A stretch of DNA of 64,000 bases from CAVXZE01 sp964615365. GTDB lineage: Bacteria > Myxococcota_A > UBA9160 > UBA6930. The notes under the pieces were generated by a model. It was not told the origin of the DNA. It was given only the letters and a program-made list of their open reading frames with translations, and ran no database searches. Position 1 is the stretch's first letter, and each line of letters opens with the position of its first letter. Shown here piece by piece: positions 34,138 through 43,249 of this stretch. Location: NCBI GenBank assembly GCA_964615365.1, contig CAZTOU010000024.1, positions 1-64,000 on the forward strand, read 5' to 3'. Both the position numbers and the translations under genes were made by a program.

Positions 34138-35664
34138 ATGGCGCAGAAACCGAAGACGATCCGAACCATTCCCCAGGAACGAACCGCGATGTCCGAGCAG
34201 GACCCGATGGCCCGCATCGGCAACTTCTCCGAGGTCGCGCTCGGCTACACCGAGGAGGAGGCGGCCAACGAGGCCGAGCGGTGCCTGATGTGCACCGACC
34301 CGACCTGCATCGCCGGATGCCCGGTGGAGATCGACATCCCGGGCTTCATCCAGAAGATCTGCGACAAGGACATCCGCGGCGCCTACGACGTGATGATGCG
34401 GGACAACCTCCTGCCCGCGATCTGCGGGAGGGTCTGCCCCCAGGAAGTCCAATGCGAGGTGGTCTGCACCGTCGCCGAGGACCTGGAGCCCGTCGCGGTG
34501 GGAAGGCTGGAGCGATGGCTCGGCGACGTCGCCGTGAAGGAAGGCTGGACCAACGTCCCCTACATCGAGCCCAACGGGTTCAAGGTCGGCATGATCGGCT
34601 CGGGCCCGGCGAGCATCACCTGCGCCGCCGACATGGCCAAGGCCGGCTGCGACGTCACCGTCTTCGAGGCGTTCCACGTCCCCGGCGGCGTGCTGCGCTA
34701 CGGCATCCCCGAGTTCCGGCTCCCCAACTACGTGATCGATGCCGAGATCCAGAACCTGACGCGGCTGGGCGTGAAGATCGAGTGCAACACCCTGGTGGGA
34801 CGCATCTTCACCATCGAGCAGATGCTCGACGAGCTGGGCTTCGACGCGGTCTTCATCGGCACCGGGGCCGGCTATCCGAGCTTCATGCGCATCCCCGGCG
34901 AGCACCTGAACGGCGTGCTCTCCGCCAACGAGCTGCTGACGCGGGTCAACCTGATGGGGGCGGGCCAGTTCCCCGATTTCGACACGCCTCTGGGCCTGGG
35001 GTCGAAGGTCGCCGTGATCGGCTCCGGCAACACCGCCATGGATGCGATGCGGGTCTCGCTGCGTCTCGGCGCGGAGAAGGTCTACTGCGTCTACCGCCGC
35101 ACCCGCGCCGAGAGCCCGGCGAGAGCGGAAGAGGTGGAGCACGCGGAGGAAGAGGGCGTCGAGTTCCACTGGCTGACGGCGCCGGTGGAGATCCTCGGCG
35201 ACGAGGACGGAAGGGTCCGCGCCATGCGCAACATCCGCATGGAGCTGGGCGAGCCCGACGACTCCGGCCGCCGTCGCCCTGTCCCCCTCGAGGGGAGCGA
35301 GTACGAGTTCGAGGCCGACATGGTGGTCTACGCGATTGGCACCAACGCGAACCCGATCATCGGCCAGACCTCGAAGATCCAGCTCAACAAGTGGGGCTAC
35401 ATCGAAGCGGATGAGAACCTCGCCACCTCGATCGCGGGCGTCTACGCCGGGGGTGACATCGTCACCGGCGGCGCCACTGTCATCCTGGCGATGGGCGCGG
35501 GCCGCCAGGCCGCCCGCAGCATGAAGGCATATCTGGGAATCTCGGATTCGGACACCGTGTACAAGCCCGAGGCCGAGGCCAAGAAGATGGACGGCAAGCT
35601 CTTCGGCATCGACGCGGGGCAGAAGAACTTCTCCCGCGTGCGCCTTCCGTCGTCGCACGTCTGA
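34138..35664 (+). CDS. GltD/NfnB-like NAD(P)-dependent iron-sulfur flavoprotein 2
   Basis: A 508-residue paralogue of the flavoprotein at 31.4 kb. The cluster domain shows CLMCTDPTCIAGCP and CGRVCPQEVQCEVVC. The FAD site is VGMIGSGPASITCAADMA near residue 150 and the NAD(P) site VAVIGSGNTAMDAMR near 295. The C terminus carries the GGDIVTGGATVILAMGAGR motif of the family. Adjacent to the NfnA-like gene, it is the best candidate for the NfnB partner. The leader is purine-rich and ends in AGGAACGGG before the ATG. Confidence 0.88.
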   Translation: MAQKPKTIRTIPQERTAMSEQDPMARIGNFSEVALGYTEEEAANEAERCLMCTDPTCIAGCPVEIDIPGFIQKICDKDIRGAYDVMMRDNLLPAICGRVCPQEVQCEVVCTVAEDLEPVAVGRLERWLGDVAVKEGWTNVPYIEPNGFKVGMIGSGPASITCAADMAKAGCDVTVFEAFHVPGGVLRYGIPEFRLPNYVIDAEIQNLTRLGVKIECNTLVGRIFTIEQMLDELGFDAVFIGTGAGYPSFMRIPGEHLNGVLSANELLTRVNLMGAGQFPDFDTPLGLGSKVAVIGSGNTAMDAMRVSLRLGAEKVYCVYRRTRAESPARAEEVEHAEEEGVEFHWLTAPVEILGDEDGRVRAMRNIRMELGEPDDSGRRRPVPLEGSEYEFEADMVVYAIGTNANPIIGQTSKIQLNKWGYIEADENLATSIAGVYAGGDIVTGGATVILAMGAGRQAARSMKAYLGISDSDTVYKPEAEAKKMDGKLFGIDAGQKNFSRVRLPSSHV

Positions 35665-35733
35665 AGATCCTGAGAGCCAGGGCCGAGGTCGCAAGCGAGC
35701 CACAACGAGCCAGAACCAGCGAGAGACCGGGAC

Positions 35734-37647
35734 ATGTTGGAAACCAGTTCTGCTACGAAGAAGAAGGGCAAGAGCTCCAAGGGCAAGGCCAAGTCCGCCA
35801 AGGGCAAGCAGGCCGAGGAGCTCAAGGGCCACATCGTCGAGGTGGTCAGCGACTCGGGCGAGGGCGCGCAGAAGTGCGGCCAGTCGTTCGCGACCATCGG
35901 CGCCAAGATGGGCAACGGGATCTGGACCGTCGAGATCATTCCCGCCGAGATCCAGCCCCCCGCGCGGAGCATCGAGGGCGCCAGCGGCATCCGCATCCGC
36001 ATGGGCTCCTACTACGTGACCAACGGCGGTGACGAGGCCGACCTGGTGGTCGCCTTCAACGAGCAGGTGCTGCTGGGGCGCGTGCGATACAAGGAGCTCA
36101 AGAAGGGCTGCATCATTCTGCTCGAGGACAAGTGGCGCAGCGACGCCGATCCGGAGATCGCAAAACAGTATCAGGAGACGTACGACCAGCTCATCTCGGA
36201 TGGCTACCGGGTCTGCGAGATCCCCATGGAGGTGGAGTGCCTCAAGTACGTGGCCGACCCCACCCGCGGCAAGAACATGTTCGTGCTGGGCCTGCTCGTC
36301 AACATCTACAGCCAGGAGCTGCAGATGGCCCGGGACCAGATCTCCTTCATCTTCGCCAAGAAGAGCGCCAAGGTCATCAGCAGCAACATCCAGCTGCTGG
36401 AGGCCGGCTACGAGTGGGCGGAGGAGAACCTCGACTTCAAGTTCAATGTCCCCTCGGCCGGAATCACGGAGCCGCAGATCGTCGTCAACGGCAACACCGC
36501 CGTCGGCCTCGGCGTGATGGCCTCGGGCATGGAGATCTGCGCCATGTACCCGATCACCCCGGCGACCTCTGCATCGCACTACCTGAGCGACGTCTTCGAG
36601 TCGGTCGGCGGGATGGTGCACCAGGCGGAGGACGAGATCGCCGCCTGCTGCTTCGCAATCGGTTCCTCCTATGCGGGGAAGTGCGCGGTCACGATCACCT
36701 CGGGCCCGGGGTACTCGCTCAAGCAGGAGGGCATCGGCCTCGCGGTGATGGGCGAGGTGCCGCTGGTGGTGGTCAACGTGCAGCGCGGCGGGCCTTCCAC
36801 CGGTCAGCCCACCAAGATGGAGCAGGGCGATCTGCTGGCCGCGGTCTTCGGCAGCCACGGCGACGCTCCCAAGGTGGTGTTGGCGCCCTCCAGCATGGAG
36901 GACTGCTTCTACTCGATCATCGCGGCGCGCAAGATCGCCGAGACCTACAAGACCGTGGTGGTGGTCCTCACCGATGCCAACATCGCCACCGCCCAGCAGC
37001 CCTTCACGCGGCCCAAGTTCCAGCGGGACTGGCTGGCTCCGCCGATCGACCAGAGTCCGGTTCCCGAGGGCGTGGATCCCTACGACTGGGATGCCGAGAC
37101 CGGTCTCGCGCCCCGCTTCATCCCGGGGCGGCCGGGCGGCATGCACACGCTGACGGGTCTGGCCCACGACCGGGGGAGCCGCGTGGCGTACGACCCCAAG
37201 GTCAACCAGGAGGGCATCCAGCACCGCAGCCTCAAGCTGGCCACCTTCCAGAAGACCTTGAAGCCCCCCACGGTCTACGGAGACGAAGAGGGCGACCTGC
37301 TGGTGGTCGGCTGGGGGAGCACCAAGGGAGCCATCGAGGAGGCGGTCCAGCGCCTGCGCGACGAGGGCAAGAAGGTCTCCTCCCTCCACCTGCGCTTCCT
37401 GCAGCCCATGGCCACCGGCATCAAGGAGGTCCTGGAGCGCTTCGAGAAGGTCATGACCGTCGAGCTCTCCTGGTGCGACAGCTACGACGACGGAGTGATC
37501 GACGTCAACAACCGGCGCTACTCGAACCTCGCTTGGATACTGCGGGGACGGTACCTGATCGACGTCGACTGCTGGTGCGAGGTCAAGGGACAGCCCATCA
37601 AGCCGGGCTCCATCGAGAGAGTCCTGCGCGAAAAGCTTTCGAGTTAA
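35734..37647 (+). CDS. korA: 2-oxoacid:ferredoxin oxidoreductase, fused gamma-alpha subunit
   Basis: A 637-residue fusion. Residues 1-30 are a Lys/Gly/Ser-rich tail not expected in the family. About 30-215 are the gamma domain (GEGAQKCGQSFATIGAKMG). About 245-635 are the alpha domain, with GNTAVGLGVMASGMEICAMYPITPAT, the TPP-facing SGPGYSLKQEGIGLA, and QRGGPSTGQPTKMEQGDLL. The enzyme decarboxylates a 2-oxoacid (2-oxoglutarate or similar) with CoA and reduces ferredoxin. It is followed after 16 bases by the beta subunit. The exact 2-oxoacid cannot be fixed by reading. Confidence 0.9.
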   Translation: MLETSSATKKKGKSSKGKAKSAKGKQAEELKGHIVEVVSDSGEGAQKCGQSFATIGAKMGNGIWTVEIIPAEIQPPARSIEGASGIRIRMGSYYVTNGGDEADLVVAFNEQVLLGRVRYKELKKGCIILLEDKWRSDADPEIAKQYQETYDQLISDGYRVCEIPMEVECLKYVADPTRGKNMFVLGLLVNIYSQELQMARDQISFIFAKKSAKVISSNIQLLEAGYEWAEENLDFKFNVPSAGITEPQIVVNGNTAVGLGVMASGMEICAMYPITPATSASHYLSDVFESVGGMVHQAEDEIAACCFAIGSSYAGKCAVTITSGPGYSLKQEGIGLAVMGEVPLVVVNVQRGGPSTGQPTKMEQGDLLAAVFGSHGDAPKVVLAPSSMEDCFYSIIAARKIAETYKTVVVVLTDANIATAQQPFTRPKFQRDWLAPPIDQSPVPEGVDPYDWDAETGLAPRFIPGRPGGMHTLTGLAHDRGSRVAYDPKVNQEGIQHRSLKLATFQKTLKPPTVYGDEEGDLLVVGWGSTKGAIEEAVQRLRDEGKKVSSLHLRFLQPMATGIKEVLERFEKVMTVELSWCDSYDDGVIDVNNRRYSNLAWILRGRYLIDVDCWCEVKGQPIKPGSIERVLREKLSS

Positions 37648-37663
37648 GTTCGAGGTGTAGACA

Positions 37664-38629
37664 ATGCTAGGTACGATCGGCGACCGCCTACCGAAGTCAG
37701 ACGACGAGCTGCTGACTCTGGACGACTACCAGAGCAGCGTTCCGCGCTGGTGCACGGGCTGCGGTGACAACGGAATCCTCACGGCTCTGCAGAGGCTCTG
37801 CCGCGACGAGGACCTGCCCAGGGAGAAGACGGTCTTCGTGTCCGGGATCGGCTGCTCGAGCCGCTTCCCGCACTACATGAACACCTACGGCTTCCACAGC
37901 CTCCACGGTCGGGCGATCCCGGTCGCGGAGGGGATCAAGATCCGCCGGCCAGACCTGAACGTCTTCGTCAACACCGGCGACGGGGACTGCTGCAGCATCG
38001 GTACCGCCCACTGGATCCATGCGATTCGTTACAACATGGACATGACGGTCATGATGCACGACAACCGCATCTATGGCCTGACCAAGATGCAGGCCTCGCC
38101 GACGACGCCCAAGGGCCAGAAGAGCAACACCAGCCCCCGCGGCGCATACCTCGATCCGATGAACCCGCTGAGCGCCACGCTGGGTGTGTCGAACGTCTCG
38201 TTCGTCGCCCAGGCGGTGGATTGGATCCCGGATCTCTTCTACGAGATCATTACCCAGGCCTTCCACCACAAGGGGTTCTCCTTCATCGGAATCCTGCAGA
38301 GGTGCCCGAACTACCTGCCGACGATCTTCGATCCGTGGCTGGAAGACACCAACAAGACCCAGATCTTGACGCACAAAGACGGGATCCAGCTCGATCCAAG
38401 TCTCGCCAATATCTACAGGAACCAGCTCGAGCACGACCCCTCGGACATCAACCGGGCGCGGGAGCTGGCTTGCAACGAGGACATCGTCCCGGTGGGGATC
38501 CTCTACCGCAACGACGACGTCCCCTGCTACGAGGACGTCCGGGCTCCGGACCGCATCTACACGCCCGAGATCATCGAGCGCGAGTTCAACAAGGAGCTGG
38601 ACAACTTCACCGTGGAGACGGCGGGCTGA
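37664..38629 (+). CDS. korB: 2-oxoacid:ferredoxin oxidoreductase, beta subunit
   Basis: A 321-residue TPP- and 4Fe-4S-binding subunit. Cluster Cys are at 30, 33, 64 and near 214 (WCTGCGD, GIGCSSRFPHY, LQRCPN). The TPP-Mg motif is VNTGDGDCCSIG near residue 105 with NRIYGLTKMQ following. It has no ferredoxin domain of its own, so electrons must leave to a separate carrier; the next gene ends in a ferredoxin-like domain. GAGGTG lies upstream of ATG 37664. Confidence 0.92.
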   Translation: MLGTIGDRLPKSDDELLTLDDYQSSVPRWCTGCGDNGILTALQRLCRDEDLPREKTVFVSGIGCSSRFPHYMNTYGFHSLHGRAIPVAEGIKIRRPDLNVFVNTGDGDCCSIGTAHWIHAIRYNMDMTVMMHDNRIYGLTKMQASPTTPKGQKSNTSPRGAYLDPMNPLSATLGVSNVSFVAQAVDWIPDLFYEIITQAFHHKGFSFIGILQRCPNYLPTIFDPWLEDTNKTQILTHKDGIQLDPSLANIYRNQLEHDPSDINRARELACNEDIVPVGILYRNDDVPCYEDVRAPDRIYTPEIIEREFNKELDNFTVETAG

Positions 38630-38700
38630 GTTCCGACGCTCCAGGGACCAACGGCTCCAGGAATTAACGACTGAAAGACTGAGTTACTTCGGAAGCGGAC

Positions 38701-40932
38701 ATGGAAAAGACACTCTACGAGCTTCGGACCTTTCATCTGACCGGCAAGAAGATCGACGCGGAATGCGCGGACCTCGGCAAGCTCGATCTGGTGCCGGCCC
38801 TCTTGAGCCGCTATCGCGACCTGACCGAGCTTCGCTACGACTACCCACTGGTCCTGGTCGAGGGCGGCGGTGAGTGCTTCGTCAAGTCGCTCACGTCGGT
38901 CACCAACGGAATCCTCCAGGAGATCGCGCCGGAGGGGAGCGAGAGTGAGCAGATCCGCAAGAACCTCCTGAGCCAGGAGCACGAGATCCGGCAGCGAACT
39001 GCCACGGACAAGGGAGGCACGCTGTCGAAGCTCTGGGACGCCGCCGCAGGGGCGCTTCTCTCGGATTCGGATCTGTCGGGTGAAGAGAAGAAGCAGATGG
39101 AGGCGAACCTGGCCCGCGCCAAGCGAGCGCTCCGGTTCGACGGCGAGCTGATCCAGTGCAACGGCGCCGCCCCCTCGAGTCTCTTCGTTCACGCCTGGCG
39201 CGCGATCGAGAACGAGCGGGCCCGGGGCGTGCTCGAGACCATCGAGCGCCTGGTGATCGGGCTCTCCGGCATCCTTCGCGCCGATGAGCTCAAGTCGAAG
39301 GAGGGGCTCTGCGCCGACGCGCTCCGGAGCTCGATCGGCACCTCCTTCCAGGACGAGTTCGATTTCTCGGTCATGTCGAGCGACTTGGGCGCCTACTCGC
39401 GCGAGTCGCACCTTCCGAAGAAGCGCGAGAAGCGGATCCGGTTCGCCCTCGAGGTGCTGGAGTCGCAGCGCTTCTTTGCACTGCGCGGCTCGGGCGGGGC
39501 GAAGGACGCCAAAGGGCCCTATCCCTTCGTGGTGGAGAGCTGCACCGAGGCGCTCAAGACCTACCGCAAGCGGGTGCCGGCCATGGTGGACTTCGTCAAG
39601 GCCGTCCGCATCGCCGAGCTGGAGCTGGACAACGAGTACGACGAGAAGAAGCACGGTCCCGTCTTCGAGCAGCTCGACGAGGGAGCGCTCCGCCGCGACG
39701 ACGTCGCCTCCTTCCCGTCATATCTCGTGTGTATGGACAACGGGAAGTACGACGACGCCAACAAGGCGGCACTGATCGAGATTCTGTCTTCGGATCTGCC
39801 GATCAAGGTGCTGGTCCAGCCGGAAGAGGTCGTCGGCGGCTCGTCGGTGAAGACCGACCGCAACTCCTTGACCGGGTGGGAGGGACAGCTCGCGAACCTC
39901 GCCATGGGTCTCGGCAGTGCCTACGTGCTGCAGGCGCCCAGCTCGAGCGCGTATCTGGTGAGCGACGCCATCGCCGACGGACTCGAGTACTCCGGTCCGG
40001 CGCTCTTCAACACCTTCTCGGGGACGCCGGAGAACTTCCCGAGCCTCGATCCGTATCTGATTTCGGCATCCGCGGCCCAGTCCCGCGCCTTCCCCTGCTT
40101 CGTGTACGATCCCGGAGCCGGGGCGGATTGGGCGGCCCGATTCCGCGTGGACGGGAATCCCCAGGCGGAGTCGGCCTGGCCGGTCGACGCCTTCCACTAC
40201 GAAGACCCCGAGCTCCAGACCGTCTCCGAGGAGCTCGCCTTCAGCTTCATCGACTTCGCTGCCAGCGACAAGCGCCTGGCATCGAACTTCGTGAGCGTTC
40301 CCCCGGCCAAGTGGCGCCAGGACATGGTTCCCGCCGCCGAGTACCTGCAGCTCGGCGAGGAAGAGGCCAGCGGGAAGGTGCCCTACGTCCTGATGGTGGA
40401 CGGCGAGAACGTCCTCCACCGCGTGGTGATGACCCACAACATCATCTCCGCGGCGCGCGAGTACGCGAAGGCCTGGCGCAACCTTCAGGAGCTCGGCGGA
40501 ATCCAGAACTCCCACGCCCTCGCCCTGCTGGAGCGGGAGAAGAAGGCCTGGGAGGAGGAGAAGGAGCGCGAGATCGAGGAGCTCAAGAAGGAGCTCCAGG
40601 TCGAGCAGGGCGCCGCCGCCGAGGCGCCCGTCCTGGAGCCCGGCGCCGAGGCTGCCGAGGAGGTGGTCGAGGAGCGCGGGCCCATCGAGGAGGCCTGCAT
40701 CGACACCCCGCGCTGCAACACCTGCGACGAGTGCACCAAGAAGAACCCCATGATGTTCGCCTACAACGAGAACAAGCAGGCCTACATCAAGGACATCGAC
40801 GCGGGGACCTTCCGGGATCTGGTCGAGTCGGCCGAGGTCTGCAAGGTGGCGATCATCCATCCAGGCAAGCCGCGGAATCCCGACGAGCCGGGCCTCGAAG
40901 ACCTGATCAAGCGCGCCGAGCCGTTCAACTAG
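38701..40932 (+). CDS. Large 2-oxoacid oxidoreductase-associated protein with C-terminal ferredoxin-like domain
   Basis: A 743-residue protein without a recognised full-length family. Residues 1-340 are mostly helical with no motif I know. About 340-600 looks PFOR-like in places (GLGSAYVLQAPSSSAYL; KVPYVLMVDGENVLHRVVMT), then a charged coiled coil (about 605-640). The C terminus has CNTCDECTKKNPMMFAYNENK near 671 and EVCKVAIIHPGKP near 713, a single 4Fe-4S ferredoxin pattern with Cys-x2-Cys-x2-Cys and a distant fourth Cys. It follows KorB by 71 bases. I infer it docks on the oxidoreductase and carries its electrons; catalytic function is unknown. Confidence 0.75.
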   Translation: MEKTLYELRTFHLTGKKIDAECADLGKLDLVPALLSRYRDLTELRYDYPLVLVEGGGECFVKSLTSVTNGILQEIAPEGSESEQIRKNLLSQEHEIRQRTATDKGGTLSKLWDAAAGALLSDSDLSGEEKKQMEANLARAKRALRFDGELIQCNGAAPSSLFVHAWRAIENERARGVLETIERLVIGLSGILRADELKSKEGLCADALRSSIGTSFQDEFDFSVMSSDLGAYSRESHLPKKREKRIRFALEVLESQRFFALRGSGGAKDAKGPYPFVVESCTEALKTYRKRVPAMVDFVKAVRIAELELDNEYDEKKHGPVFEQLDEGALRRDDVASFPSYLVCMDNGKYDDANKAALIEILSSDLPIKVLVQPEEVVGGSSVKTDRNSLTGWEGQLANLAMGLGSAYVLQAPSSSAYLVSDAIADGLEYSGPALFNTFSGTPENFPSLDPYLISASAAQSRAFPCFVYDPGAGADWAARFRVDGNPQAESAWPVDAFHYEDPELQTVSEELAFSFIDFAASDKRLASNFVSVPPAKWRQDMVPAAEYLQLGEEEASGKVPYVLMVDGENVLHRVVMTHNIISAAREYAKAWRNLQELGGIQNSHALALLEREKKAWEEEKEREIEELKKELQVEQGAAAEAPVLEPGAEAAEEVVEERGPIEEACIDTPRCNTCDECTKKNPMMFAYNENKQAYIKDIDAGTFRDLVESAEVCKVAIIHPGKPRNPDEPGLEDLIKRAEPFN

Positions 40933-41030
40933 TCCAGGGCAGCCAAGTCCGGTTCTTCCCACCTGCGCTGGCTTGGAGGCTTCGCCGGAGGCGTGCCTGA
41001 CGGGGGAGGTGTGTCCGGAGTTGCTTTCGC

Positions 41031-41059
41031 TTGACATCGAGTCCGGCGAAGCGTAGGAA
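41031..41059 (+). promoter_or_regulatory. Sigma70-type promoter of the pectinacetylesterase gene
   Basis: Perfect -35 TTGACA (41031-41036), 17-base spacer, -10 TAGGAA (41054-41059), then AGGAGG and ATG 41096. This is the best promoter match I find in the window. Confidence 0.55.
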
Positions 41060-41095
41060 TGGGGGTTCCTCCCTCGGAGGCAGGAGGTGCCAATC

Positions 41096-42970
41096 ATGCG
41101 GATGGTGCGGATGCGGAAAACACGACGACTTTCACTGATTTCCTGGGTGCTGGTGCCGGCCCTGGCGCTCCTCGCGATGCAGGGAGATGCGAGCGCCGGC
41201 GGCGAGCCCCCCGAAGAGGAGGCCTACGCCAGCTACGAGTGCGCGAGCGACAAGATGCAGGCCGCCGCGCAGCGCTGCGGAAGGGTCCTCCGAGCCTGGA
41301 GCATGTCGACCAGGACAGGGAGAGATCCGCAGGGGCGGATCGATCGCGCCGATGAGTGGTTCGACAAGCGATGGACGAGAGCCGAGGAGGACGCCGCGCA
41401 GGAGAACGTCGACTGCGTCGACATGACCCTCTCCGGCGACGACATGAAGCAGCTGATGGATTCGGCGATCGAGGACATCGTGGCGGACGTCACCGCCGGC
41501 CTCAACCTCAACAAGAGGAAGCACGCGCTCTGCGGAGCGAGGCTCCTCAGGTCGACCGCGAGCATGTGCGCGAGGCTGCTCCGGTCGGAGAGCCGATACA
41601 TCGGACACCTCTCGGAGGATCCGGATGGTCTCAAGCTCGATGCGATGCAGGCGAGGACCCTCCGCCGATTCGGCCGCCACTTTGACCATGTGACTCGGAG
41701 GCACTGCCCTACCGACGCGACCAAGGAGGAGATCCAGAGCGACGCCCTCGCGCTCGCCGACGAGGTGGTGACCCAGACCATCGTCTCGCCCAACGTCCCC
41801 GACGACGCCTTCATGGCGATCACCCACCCCGCCGGTGGCGAGCCCGGGAATCCCGTCAGCTACGAGGGCGATACGCTGGTCCCCCAGTGCCAGGACTCCT
41901 CGGCCTTCACCTTCTTCGCCAAGCGCGGCAGCGTGAACAAGACGCTGATGTACTACGTCGGCGGGGGTGCCTGCTGGGATACCCTGACCTGTGTCCTCGA
42001 GCAGTGTACCCAGAACGTGAATCCGACCCCGCCGGGCCTCACCTTCTACGGCGGATTTGGCGATCTCACCCACCCGGACAACCCCTTCAAGGACTGGAAC
42101 ATCGTGATTGTCCCCTACTGCGGCTGTGACATTCACCTGGGGGACAACGCGGTGGACTATCCGCCGTTTCCCCAGCTGTCGCTCCCGGGAAAGCACGTCG
42201 AACACCGCGGCTACGACAACGCCAAGCTGGCCGAAAAGTGGGCGCGGGAGCACTTCTTGAACCCGACCGACATGTTCGTCACCGGCTCGAGCGCGGGCTC
42301 CTACGGCGCGATGGTGCACGGCGCCCACCTGAGCGAGGCTTATGTGGCCACCAGCATCAATGTGATGGGCGACGGGGGGAACGGCGTGGCCACCCAGGAG
42401 TTCATGGACGTGAACTTCAACAACTGGGGCGCCATGGAGAACCTGCCGGACGTCCCCGGGATCATCGGCGTTCCCTCGAATGAAATGTCGATCCCTCTGA
42501 TCCTCAAGGCCGCCGCGAGCCACTTCCCCGACACGAACTGGTCCAATTACACCACCGCGTTCGACGGGGGCACAGGGGGGCAGACCGGCTTCTACAACAT
42601 CATGTTGAATCCCTACTTCCCGCCCGTCTGGGGGCAGTGGTGGAACGCCTCCTGCCTGTTCAACGAGGCGATGCGCGAGCAGGCGTTCGACACCTACGAC
42701 ACCGCGGCGCTGGAGAACGACAACTACCGCTACTACATCGCTTCGGGCTCGTACCACACCGGCTTCGGCAACCCGCGGATCTACGACGACACCACCGGCG
42801 GTGTGCCGCCGCTGGTGGACTGGGTCAACGCGATGATGGACGACGACCCGAGTTGGACGAATGTCGAGGCCGACCCCTTCAACGTGCTGTTTCCCGACGA
42901 CCCGAGGCCGGATCCTCTGCAGCTTCCCTTCGAGATGGTCGGATCCGACGTGGTGATCAGCTGCGAATAG
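41096..42970 (+). CDS. Secreted pectinacetylesterase-family protein with N-terminal extension
   Basis: A 624-residue exported protein. A signal peptide covers about residues 1-34. Residues 35-215 are a helical, Cys-containing region I do not recognise. The rest is the pectinacetylesterase/Notum alpha-beta hydrolase: YYVGGGACWDTLTC, VIVPYCGCDIHLGDN, nucleophile Ser in VTGSSAGSYGAMVHG near residue 400, and GSYHTGFG near 550 for the His. It removes acetyl or other acyl groups from polymers outside the cytoplasm. ATG 41096 is preceded by AGGAGG and a good promoter, so it is its own unit. Confidence 0.85.
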   Translation: MRMVRMRKTRRLSLISWVLVPALALLAMQGDASAGGEPPEEEAYASYECASDKMQAAAQRCGRVLRAWSMSTRTGRDPQGRIDRADEWFDKRWTRAEEDAAQENVDCVDMTLSGDDMKQLMDSAIEDIVADVTAGLNLNKRKHALCGARLLRSTASMCARLLRSESRYIGHLSEDPDGLKLDAMQARTLRRFGRHFDHVTRRHCPTDATKEEIQSDALALADEVVTQTIVSPNVPDDAFMAITHPAGGEPGNPVSYEGDTLVPQCQDSSAFTFFAKRGSVNKTLMYYVGGGACWDTLTCVLEQCTQNVNPTPPGLTFYGGFGDLTHPDNPFKDWNIVIVPYCGCDIHLGDNAVDYPPFPQLSLPGKHVEHRGYDNAKLAEKWAREHFLNPTDMFVTGSSAGSYGAMVHGAHLSEAYVATSINVMGDGGNGVATQEFMDVNFNNWGAMENLPDVPGIIGVPSNEMSIPLILKAAASHFPDTNWSNYTTAFDGGTGGQTGFYNIMLNPYFPPVWGQWWNASCLFNEAMREQAFDTYDTAALENDNYRYYIASGSYHTGFGNPRIYDDTTGGVPPLVDWVNAMMDDDPSWTNVEADPFNVLFPDDPRPDPLQLPFEMVGSDVVISCE

Positions 42971-42989
42971 CCGTTCCGTAGCTTCCGGG

Positions 42990-43247
42990 GTGGGGAAGGG
43001 CTACAAATCCACCCCGCGATCGATGCCCGAGCCCAGACGGAAAATCGGCAGTCCCAGACAGCGCCGACGGAGGCAGCTCTACGAGTGCTGCTGCTGTCGC
43101 GAGAAGAGCCGCTTCTGCTGGACCTGTTCGTGCGGGCTGCAGATCTGCCAGGCTTGCATGGAGGAGAACCTCTGGGGCCTGACCTGCAACTACATCAACT
43201 GGGAGTGCCCCGACTGCGGGCGCTGGAACGGCTTCGGGAACCAGTGA
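42990..43247 (+). CDS. Small Cys-rich zinc-ribbon-like protein
   Basis: An 85-residue basic protein with ten cysteines: YECCCCREKSRFCWTCSCG, ICQACMEENLWGLTC and WECPDCGRW. The pattern suggests two or three zinc knuckles. The N terminus is Arg/Lys-rich. GTG 42990 or ATG 43023 may start it. Its stop is two bases before the ATC-hydrolase-like gene, so they are likely co-translated. I do not recognise the family; a metallochaperone or nucleic-acid-binding role is possible. Confidence 0.6.
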   Translation: MGKGYKSTPRSMPEPRRKIGSPRQRRRRQLYECCCCREKSRFCWTCSCGLQICQACMEENLWGLTCNYINWECPDCGRWNGFGNQ

Positions 43248-43249
43248 CC

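Noticed and set aside
34093..37389. Minus-strand open frame of 1098 codons
   Set aside because: Shadow of the GltD-like and KorA genes; no recognisable domain.
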